Below the pieces are notes generated by a model that searched no databases, was not told the DNA's origin, and saw only the letters and a list, made by a program, of their open reading frames with translations. Shown here piece after piece: positions 61,301-64,000 of a stretch of DNA of 64,000 nt (position 1 is the stretch's first letter; every line of letters starts with the position of its first letter). Made by a program: the position numbers and the translations under genes. Origin of the DNA: Henricia sp. BOLD:AAB3569 (Eukaryota > Echinodermata > Asteroidea > Spinulosida > Echinasteridae); contig JBBELK010000298.1 in NCBI GenBank assembly GCA_037783545.1, forward strand, positions 1,860,001 through 1,924,000, in the 5' to 3' direction.

Positions 61301-63008
61301 TAATCAAATCATATATGGGAGGCAAAAAAGTGGGGAGGCAGATTGACATCTTTTCCCCCCACTTCTGAAAGTGTTTGGTTATTTTAATTCCCAAATATTG
61401 TTTGTTTCTGTGATTGCTGTTCAGGTCGCAATGCCTGGCCGCTACCAGCTGTTGAATTGGAATATCCCAAGAGCCTTGAGAGAGTCAAATGGTTTGCTAG
61501 ATTCCTGCTGGAGGGATTGGTAAGTTTTCATCACTTCCATGGGGCTTAAAATAGTGCTTTTCTGTTAGCACTCATAAATTATACACACACAGCCGAGATT
61601 AGTTTGAGGCAAGTTTTGCGAAGAGACCTATGCTGCTCTTAAGCACCAATCAAGGGGTGAGGGCAGCACAGGGGGAGAGGGAGGGAGGGGTGGGAGAAAC
61701 AATTGACAGGTGCATTACTTGAGGGCCATGTTTAATTTTCTATTAATAGGAATGTGTGTTGTTGTCTGGTGCCCTGTAGAAAGGCATTTGGCTTTGATCT
61801 TACGCCTTCTTGTTGTATGGTTTGTTTTACAGGTCGTTCCAGCTTTGAAGATGTATACTCCATACTTGCTGTCGCCTCCAAGCACAATGATAAAGACGTG
61901 GGCCAAGTAAGGAACCAAGATGACTCTTAGTGGCGAAACTGCCGCCTGTGTAAAATCAATTTTGTGTCTTTTGCATCTCCTTTTGTGATCCAGACAATCT
62001 TAATAAGGCCCGGCCAAAACTGAATATTTTCCTGCACAAATTATTAGTATTAATTTTTTCTAGTATTGAAACCAAAGATTCCTCAAAAGCTTGTAAGCCT
62101 GAGGAAACCTGTGAAGAGAAGATGATGAAACAAATGCTAAGTTTTAGAGGTGTGAGGAAATCACATCCACATACTGATCCGGAAGGGATTCGAACCAGGG
62201 CCACAGAGGTGGAAGGCAAGGAAAGTACCACTAAGCCAATCTGATTCCCCTATACCTGCACGGTTTTATCTTTTTTGCCTTGATGGCCTGGCCTGCTGGT
62301 TGGATATCTAGTTCCTTGTTCTTCAAGTAATTCTTCCATCTTTACTTTACTCAGATTACAACCTCGCACTGAAACCTTCCTCAAGACGTTGTTAGCCGAG
62401 AATGTGGACTGCAAAGAAGCACTCCTCAAAGCATGGAGACACAATGACAAGTGTAAGTCTAATTAGCTGCTTATAGTCCCTTTGCACTGGCAGCCATGAT
62501 AGGGAGCAGGTTTAAATGTGACAATAGATCCACAAAGTGCTAACTCATCATAGCCACCCGTGTAGAGTACTATAGACTGTATCGAATAGCTGCCATCTTG
62601 TGGGGCAGTTTCTTGGGACTCGAGCAGAGGGAGGCTCGTTACAACCCTGCAAACAACCCATTGTTATTTAACTCGACCTTAACCACTTGACGCCGGAGGA
62701 CGTGTAAACACGTTCTGGCAATTTATAGTTTACTCTGAGTTTTGCAAAGTATGATCTTTTGGTAAGAACATTCATACAACTTAATGACTCTTAAAGTTGG
62801 TAATTGTGGTGCTTGACAAGGTCTTAACTTTTGGCCAATTATATTTGCCTTTTTTGTTTTGGCCAAAACTAATCCCTGCGTCAACTGATTAATCTGTTCC
62901 TGAACTTTTGTTTGATTTCTAGACTTGCTGAGTGCATATTGCGATTGGCTGCATCATGAAAAGCATGGTGAAGTGGCACTAAAATGGCCACCCGTTCAAC
63001 TTGATTAG
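31394..63008 (+). CDS. DHX37: DHX37, DEAH-box RNA helicase (ribosome biogenesis)
   Basis: Exons: 31394-31684, 32487-32587, 33022-33430, 34028-34176, 34371-34460, 35312-35408, 35826-35939, 36121-36222, 36708-36791, 37132-37267, 37885-38011, 38354-38468, 38669-38860, 40310-40434, 54460-54556, 54811-54876, 55385-55463, 56077-56222, 56347-56391, 56690-56755, 57628-57784, 58296-58363, 59203-59255, 60366-60526, 60951-61088, 61425-61519, 61833-61906, 62355-62452, 62923-63008. All phases agree; 1186 aa (human 1157). It starts with a basic, lysine-rich leader and an acidic Ser/Glu region. Helicase motifs: [10 protein letters not shown] (296-305), [13 protein letters not shown] (392-395), SAT (428-430), [17 protein letters not shown] (696-703). 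Winged-helix, ratchet and OB-fold regions follow, ending in [11 protein letters not shown]37 (yeast Dhr1) acts in the nucleolus to release U3 snoRNA from pre-40S particles. Exon 28 needs the donor GTAAGT at 62453 to give KYLLSAYC. Intron 14 (14,025 bp) contains the lectin array. The exon 3 acceptor is the least certain border. Confidence 0.97.
34925..35232 (-). repeat. tRNA-derived SINE in DHX37 intron 5
   Basis: GATGTCAGTCAATCGCTG, CCCAGCAATTAGTTGGGTTT, CCATTTATACACCTGGGAGG and CTTCGAACCATGGACTTCTC (inverted B box) recur in the same order at 35475-35782. The element ends about 80 bp before exon 6. Confidence 0.7.
35475..35782 (-). repeat. tRNA-derived SINE in DHX37 intron 6
   Basis: This is a second copy of the 34925 element: GGGATGCCAGTCCATCGCAG, CCCAGCAGTTGGTTGGGTTT, CCATTTATACACGTGGGTGG, CCTTGAACCATGGACTTATC. 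It ends about 43 bp before exon 7. Confidence 0.7.
36798..37012 (-). repeat. SINE directly after the exon 9 donor of DHX37
   Basis: It shares TTGTATAGCGCACATATC, TGCCATTATTATCACTGCC and CACTTCAACTAGGTGCCTG with the SINE at 25716-26042. Its tail begins about 7 nt after exon 9 ends at 36791. Confidence 0.7.
37343..37806 (-). repeat. MITE family A, copy 3
   Basis: It is bounded by TTAAAGATAGTATACATGAT and GCCAATCATGTATACTGCCT followed by TTAA. The internal GGGCGAAGTGG and GGGCGAAATGG repeats are clear. It lies in DHX37 intron 10 and ends 78 bp before exon 11. Confidence 0.88.
38916..39433 (+). repeat. MITE family A, copy 4
   Basis: The left end is TTAAAGGCAGTATACATCAT and the right end is ACCAATCATGTATACTATCT then TTAA. 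The 76-residue ORF inside is repeat-derived. It abuts a family B element and shares its last bases with it. Confidence 0.88.
39430..39690 (+). repeat. MITE family B, copy abutting family A
   Basis: It begins TTAAGTCCCAATATATCATT at the end of the preceding family A copy and contains TGTAGAAATTTCAGCTACAT and TTCATGCATGG. The right end is not distinct. Confidence 0.65.
39913..39990 (+). repeat. tRNA-like SINE head (best cloverleaf of the set)
   Basis: A seven-base acceptor-like stem (GCCCCAT with ATGGGGC) brackets an A box in AGTTCAGCTGGTAGAGCA and a B box GGTTTGAATCC. The anticodon stem has only about four pairs and its loop is not standard, so a functional tRNA is unlikely. A second degraded copy follows at 40195-40275. 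Confidence 0.55.
40036..40176. repeat. Foldback MITE with TTAA ends
   Basis: The left TTAAAGGCACAGGCTCGTC pairs with the right GACGACCCTTTGCCTTTAA. The inner arms GCGCGCGCGCCAAATTCGTG and CACGAATTTGGCGCGCGCGC are fully complementary, leaving a short loop around AGTAAAGGTA. It lies in DHX37 intron 13, 130 bp before exon 14. Confidence 0.85.
40474..41164 (+). repeat. Two MITE family B copies sharing a TTTAA
   Basis: Copy one runs from TTTAAAGACAGATTACATGA to ATGATGTATTAGGGCTTTAA (about 40820). Copy two starts in the same TTTAA (TTTAAAGGCCTATGTATCAT) and ends ACGATACAATGGAACTTTAA (41164). They represent two subfamilies joined end to end. Confidence 0.75.
41161..41505 (+). repeat. MITE family E, copy 3
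   Basis: It starts TTAAGGGAGCGTTACCATAT immediately at the end of the preceding family B copy. It contains CTATTCATGGGAAGAAAACA and GTATCAAAATCTCAAC, as in 16190-16514. Confidence 0.7.
41692..41795. repeat. Degenerate short tandem repeat (ACTTGTGACAG)
   Basis: The words ACTTGTGACAG, ACTTGTGCAGG, ACTTGTCACAG, ACTTGTGATTT and ACTTGTGATGA follow each other at irregular spacing. There is no gene. Confidence 0.55.
41935..42096 (-). repeat. MITE family B, reversed partial copy
   Basis: On the minus strand it reads TTAAACGCCCAATATATCAT and then AATGTTGGTAAACTAGCAAT, matching 22812-23145. The stretch from its end to the first lectin (42097-42716) shows nothing recognisable. Confidence 0.65.
42784..43287 (+). 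CDS. Secreted C-type lectin, array copy 1
   Basis: Single-exon ORF, 167 aa, on the same strand as host gene DHX37 and inside its intron 14. Residues 1 to about 22 form a signal peptide ([12 protein letters not shown] core). The rest is one long-form C-type lectin domain. Mature cysteines are 26, 33, 44, 61, 96, 107, 136, 150 and 158. Family knowledge suggests pairs 33-44, 61-158 and 136-150; 96-107 looks like an extra pair and C26 could link chains. The carbohydrate/calcium motif is EPN (123-125, mannose type), but the partner WND motif is WAD (145-147), so calcium binding may be altered. The usual WIGL reads WIYC. Likely a secreted sugar-binding or immune lectin; ligand unknown. A candidate AATAAA lies at 43793, beyond the minisatellite. 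I see no TATA box like those of copies 2-4. Confidence 0.92.
   Translation: MRLKLCLIVLAGIVFLDTAISTSNFCSPTIPGCRPGWSPWGGLCYFLSTERYDWFEAKKACRKMGGELAAPHSEEENAFLGVLMQERGEDRVWIYCHDLENEGTWICDNSGVESQYLKWNINEPNGNLGGKADEDCAMMRFDSKWADVKCTREELFLCKSGQPTLHI
43576..43790. repeat. 21-bp minisatellite after lectin 1
   Basis: About nine units of GTATTATTATCACGTACGTAC stand in tandem, two of them lengthened by one or two extra TACG steps. Several units vary at the CACG/CGCG position. Each unit contains the palindrome ACGTACGT. The 21-nt period has no stop codon in five of six frames, producing false ORFs of 60-138 residues. It starts about 290 bp after the stop codon and could be part of the 3' UTR. Confidence 0.9.
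44525..44642. repeat. Foldback element (GTGGCGAATCCAGCC)
   Basis: The arms GACAGTGGCGAATCCAGCC with AAAATACAGGAAT, and ATTCCTGTATTTT with GGTTGGATCCGCCACTG, are complementary. The copy in unit 2 (46532-46612) has lost most of its right arm, so the element was present before duplication and then decayed in one copy. Confidence 0.7.
44738..44745 (+). promoter_or_regulatory. TATA-like box of lectin 2
   Basis: TATATAAG lies 107 bp before the lectin 2 start codon, inside the conserved upstream text GTGCTCTCAGGATAATATAT. Equivalent boxes are at 47681 (lectin 3) and 49097 (lectin 4). Confidence 0.5.
44852..45364 (+). CDS. Secreted C-type lectin, array copy 2
   Basis: Single-exon ORF of 170 aa, nearly identical to copy 1 at DNA level including flanks. 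It has a signal peptide (about 1-22), then one long-form C-type lectin domain. EPN is at 123-125 and is followed by a three-residue insertion (HIY) relative to copy 1. The second calcium motif is WAD, and the conserved lectin cysteines are kept. One additional cysteine appears at residue 51 (STECYDW, where copy 1 has Arg), giving ten in the mature protein. Several charge changes near the WIY motif (KRVYIYC against DRVWIYC) remove a conserved tryptophan. A TATA-like box lies 107 bp upstream. Secreted lectin; the ligand cannot be inferred. Confidence 0.92.
   Translation: MNIKLCLIILAGIVSLYKAISASNFCSPTIPGCRPGWLPWGGSCYFLSTECYDWFEAKKACRKMGGELAAPHSEEENAFLGELMQERGEKRVYIYCNDLENEGTWICDNSGVEPQYFEWNENEPNGNHIYLGRKVDEDCAMMRFDSKWADVECTREELFLCKSGQPTLHI
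45634..45795. repeat. 21-bp minisatellite after lectin 2
   Basis: About seven units of the same 21-bp repeat as at 43576-43790. Units 4-6 carry CGCG where most units of the first array carry CACG, so the two arrays have diverged or been homogenised separately since duplication. Confidence 0.9.
46691..47660. mobile_element. GC-rich 970-bp inverted-repeat element with TTA target duplication
   Basis: The ends are inverted repeats: TGCTACGTTTACACCATGTC plus CCCGGC at the left, and the exact complement at the right (26 bp), followed inside by GCGCCCCGG on both sides. TTA flanks both ends (46688-46690 and 47661-47663). The same flank without the element, GCATTGGTTATAGTGCTC, occurs at 44711 and 49070, so the empty site carries TTA once. 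The interior is far more GC-rich than its surroundings and full of CCGG, CACGGTG and CCGTGGC words on both strands. No transposase is visible; ORFs at 46684 (plus) and 47392 (minus) look compositional. A 3-bp TWA duplication fits PIF/Harbinger-type transposition, so I call it a non-autonomous DNA transposon. Confidence 0.88.
47992..48454 (+). pseudogene. C-type lectin, array copy 3, broken by frameshift and deletion
   Basis: The start and signal peptide ([10 protein letters not shown]) and the first half of the lectin domain are in one frame. Compared with copy 1, the A run at 48163-48169 has seven A's instead of six, and directly after it 36 bp are missing, which would have encoded the segment from the domain's first core cysteine (CRKM) to AAPH. 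The rest of the domain, to the stop at 48454, continues in another frame. The sugar-site motif in that part is EPD instead of EPN, and WAD is kept. The upstream GC-rich element separates it from lectin 2. A TATA-like TATAAATT is at 47681 and AATAAA at 48491. It is a pseudogene unless the extra A is a sequencing error, and even then it would lack a core cysteine. Confidence 0.85.
49097..49104 (+). promoter_or_regulatory. TATA-like box upstream of lectin 4
   Basis: TATAAAAG follows the conserved words GTGCTCTCTGGATAA. The start codon is about 350 bp downstream, much farther than in copy 2, so a longer 5' UTR or a 5' UTR intron would be needed. Confidence 0.4.
49456..49968 (+). CDS. Secreted C-type lectin, array copy 4 (divergent sugar site)
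   Basis: Single-exon gene of 170 aa, starting at [10 protein letters not shown]; an ORF 15 codons longer lacks a signal-peptide-like start and is disfavoured. After the signal peptide (about 1-22) comes [10 protein letters not shown] with a four-residue insertion (ASKH) before the first domain cysteine. The motif is QPN instead of EPN, the segment after it is short (NGDSVENC), and the last calcium motif is WAD. The cysteine of KCTRE in copy 1 is replaced by tyrosine (AGYKRE) although its usual partner (ENC) is kept, so one core disulfide should be missing. The product would be secreted but probably has altered or no calcium-dependent sugar binding. It could be an early pseudogene. Confidence 0.88.
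   Translation: MNTKLYLAVLAGSIILDTAISASDFCSPSIPASKHGCRPGWSPWGGSCYFLSTEHFNWFEAKKACRKMGGELAAPHSEAENAFLGELIQERGEGRVWIYCNDLENENIWICDNSGVESQYFKWGENTNQPNGDSVENCIFMTLLGKWADAGYKRELLFLCKSVQRPTLHF
50960..51484 (+). CDS. Secreted C-type lectin, array copy 5
   Basis: Single-exon gene of 174 aa: signal peptide ([12 protein letters not shown] core), the four-residue insertion NKHG-type shared with copy 4, and one long-form C-type lectin domain. The EPN motif is intact ([11 protein letters not shown]). The second calcium motif is WYD. All core cysteines are present, plus the extra YC/TC pair typical of this array. It combines the N-terminal insertion of copy 4 with the EPN region of copies 1 and 2, so past gene conversion or the ancestral state are both possible. 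No TATA box like that of copies 2-4 is evident upstream. Confidence 0.92.
   Translation: MNAKLCLVVLAVGIILETAISTSDFCSPSIPANKHGCRLGWSPWGGLCYFLSTKRHDWFEAKKACRKMRGELAAPHSEQENAFLGELIQERGEDEVWIYCNDLENEGTWTCDNSGVESQYLKWNKNEPNGNHQYGGKVVDEDCTIMKLDTKWYDVECTKERLFFCKSGQPTLHI
51497..51693 (+). pseudogene. C-type lectin, array copy 6, 5' fragment
   Basis: Immediately after lectin 5 the text resumes inside a lectin signal peptide ([16 protein letters not shown]) and continues with small deletions and frame changes through CTACTTTTTTGTCGATGG to about 51660. It then ends at an unrelated sequence. It has no start codon and no domain 3' half. The junction 13 bp after the lectin 5 stop suggests unequal crossing-over. 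Confidence 0.8.
51816..51978. repeat. Short TIR element (GTGTTCACATTA)
   Basis: GGGAGTGTTCACATTACAAA at the left pairs with CTAATGTGAACGGGGTCC at the right. The interior has CGTCAAATTC and GTCAAATTATTATC. A related, eroded block lies at about 34550-34870 in DHX37 intron 5. Confidence 0.7.
52110..52510. repeat. MITE family C, copy 3
   Basis: Begins TTGGATGGTTTTAAGGGTGA, contains ACGAGCCGAAGGCAAGTTTG and GCGGTATATTCTCATATCAC, and ends near CCGCAAAAGCTTTCTTTTTA. The stretch 52511-53944 after it shows only a short direct repeat of CCCCAGGGTGGGGATTTT near 53157 and 53231. Confidence 0.7.
53945..54127. repeat. Foldback MITE (GGTTTGGCCAGTCTTAAACA)
   Basis: The left GGGAATAAAAGTGGGTTTGGCC with TTAAAACCGG and GCCTGGAC pairs with the right GTCCAGG, CCGGTTTTAAACGG and GGCCAAACCGACTTCTATTCCC. 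The centre GATAATGGCCC ... GGGCCATTATC also pairs. It lies near the 3' end of DHX37 intron 14. Confidence 0.8.
54565..54640 (-). repeat. tRNA-like sequence next to DHX37 exon 15 donor
   Basis: GGATTCGAACCCGAGCC is an inverted B box and CACCAACTGAGCCGTTCAGCC an inverted A box; it starts about 10 nt after exon 15. On the minus strand this resembles a tRNA, but acceptor pairing is incomplete. It is probably a SINE head. Confidence 0.5.
55705..55925 (-). repeat. tRNA-derived SINE in DHX37 intron 17
   Basis: CCAGAGACACCGGGGAATCC, ACTGGACCAACAGCTTTACA, TGCCTTGCCCAAGGGCACAG and the inverted B box GATTCGAACCCGCAACC stand in order. A fragment of the same SINE is at 7556-7680. Confidence 0.65.
56936..57427 (+). 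repeat. MITE family A, copy 5
   Basis: A complete copy: left end TTAAAGGCAGTATACATGAT, right end ACCAATCATGTATACTATCT then TTTAA, with CGCCCCCAAACCACTTCGCC-type repeats between. It lies in DHX37 intron 20. A 125-residue ORF inside is repeat-derived. Confidence 0.88.
58628..59036. repeat. Long palindromic (foldback) element
   Basis: Arms of about 200 bp are complementary: GCGCATTTTGGCAACACAGA ... TTTCCAATATACGCTCGTAA on the left and TTACGCGCGTTATATTGGAA ... TCTGTGTTGCCAAAATGCCC on the right, with a centre GGGACGG ... CCGTCCC. It lies in DHX37 intron 22. One arm recurs at 9838-9975. Confidence 0.85.
59380..60180 (+). repeat. Tandemly duplicated ~345-bp block ending in a foldback
   Basis: The block with GGTCCAAACACGC-type start, AATTTGTTCGAAATAC, AAGATCCTGATGCACGTGAC, GAGTGATCAATAACCAATAA and TCTATGGCTATAGACC occurs at about 59475-59815 and again at 59820-60150. 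The second copy ends in a hairpin whose arms are CTATAGACCGTATCGAATAG and CTATTCGATACAGTCTATAG. It lies in DHX37 intron 23. Confidence 0.75.
62040..62250 (-). repeat. SINE with inverted tRNA-like promoter
   Basis: GAAGGGATTCGAACCAGGGC is an inverted B box and AGTACCACTAAGCCAATCTG an inverted A box. The body shares CTAGTATTGAAACCAAAGATTCCTC-like text with 55613-55640. It lies in DHX37 intron 27. Confidence 0.6.
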
Positions 63009-63401
63009 ACGTCTTGAAACAACACGAGTAATTACAGGTAATCCACAATTACGCCAGGAAACATTTCTGGTTGTGAAAACTTGCCCCAGGCGCAATATAA
63101 AGATAGTGGTATTTGATGATAATATCCCAGAATGGTGTTGAACAACGATGCCTTATTCTAACAGGCTCACCCGGCCTACAGAACTGTATGTTAAATCGCC
63201 CATACACGATCCAGCACATGGGGGAAAAAAGTTTCGAACTGCTGTATGGATATATAGTGCCCTCAGGCCTACATACATGAACAAGTGTGGGAGGACCAAT
63301 TTCCGAACTTCGTTAATTTTTTTTTTCCAGACAGTACTGAAAACGGTAGATTTGTTTTCAGTTAAACTCAAGTTAGACCACTATTACCTGAAATAAACTA
63401 A

Positions 63402-63830
63402 ACTCCTCAAAAAAAGTTCCGAAAGTCAAGTTTGATTGACGATTTATCTTTTGTTACTAAATCATTTCCCTTGAATTTGGTATCATTGGAAAGCCCTGTT
63501 ATTCCTCTTTACAGTGATGTGTCATTTGTTATGATTAATCAATTGGGGGATGTGCAGTATAGCGGAATACAGGGGTGGGTGGAAAGTGAAATGTCACAAA
63601 ATTCACTGCTATTGTCATGCAGTGCATTCCCTTTTGCTTGGAGGATGGGAATGTGTCAATGCACTTTGTGACATTTCACTTTACACCTGCCCTCGTATTC
63701 AGCTGTGCTGCACATCCCCGTAAAGAGGAATAACAGGGCTTTCCAATTATATCAAATTCAAGGAAAATTATTTTGCAACAAGAGATAAATCGTCAGTCAA
63801 ACTTGATTTTCCGAACTTTTTTTGAGGAGT
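63402..63830. repeat. Long hairpin MITE 3' of DHX37
   Basis: ACTCCTCAAAAAAAGTTCCG at the left pairs with CGAACTTTTTTTGAGGAGT at the right. Pairing continues through AAGTTTGATTGACGATTTAT, GGAAAGCCCTGTTATTCCTC and the central TGAAATGTCACAAA / TTTGTGACATTTCA, so nearly the entire element can fold. The first DHX37 polyadenylation-like AATAAA (63392-63397) lies at its left edge. Confidence 0.85.
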
Positions 63831-64000
63831 TTATTTTCAGTCTCAAAAGTCCCCCCAAAGTGACTACAGATTTACAACCACTAAACAATACTTTGTCTTG
63901 CCTTAGCAAATTTTATTACAAAGTACAATATTTGGCCACCAAGATTCAAATTTAGTTATTACTGTCCAGTGATGTTGGTGAGATGCATTGATGGTACTAA

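Overview
This is a stretch of AT-rich, intron-rich animal nuclear genome, most likely from an echinoderm (sea star or relative) or another marine deuterostome. The evidence is conserved animal genes split by many GT-AG introns, secreted C-type lectins of echinoderm style, and very dense small inverted-repeat elements (MITEs) and tRNA-derived SINEs. The species cannot be read from the sequence with certainty.

Layout. (1) 448-2707, minus strand: the first three coding exons of an axonemal dynein heavy chain, DNAH10-like; the rest lies beyond the left edge. (2) 4001-10811, plus: a complete nine-exon Deltex gene (two WWE domains, proline-rich linker, RING, Deltex C-terminal domain; 629 aa). (3) 10812-15985: a gene-free interval filled with MITEs and a SINE. 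(4) 15986-31013, minus: a complete 19-exon VPS53 gene (838 aa; GARP/EARP tethering complex). (5) 31394-63008, plus: a complete 29-exon DHX37 gene (1186 aa; DEAH-box ribosome-biogenesis helicase). VPS53 and DHX37 are head to head with 380 bp between start codons. (6) Inside the 14.0-kb intron 14 of DHX37, on the same strand, is a tandem array of single-exon secreted C-type lectin genes: four intact ORFs (42784, 44852, 49456, 50960), one copy broken by a frameshift and a deletion (47992), and one 5' fragment (51497).

All exon chains were joined by hand. Every junction keeps reading frame, and the three full-length products are close to the usual family lengths. DNAH10, DHX37 and DTX1 all lie on human chromosome 12q24, so the window looks like a piece of an old conserved linkage group into which VPS53 and the lectin array have been placed.

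The most unusual parts are the nested lectin array, with altered calcium-site motifs and a 21-bp minisatellite in its duplicated 3' flanks; a GC-rich 970-bp inverted-repeat element between lectin genes whose TTA target duplication can be proved from two empty sites in the same window; and several MITE families that all end in TTTAA and sit end to end, sharing their ends.
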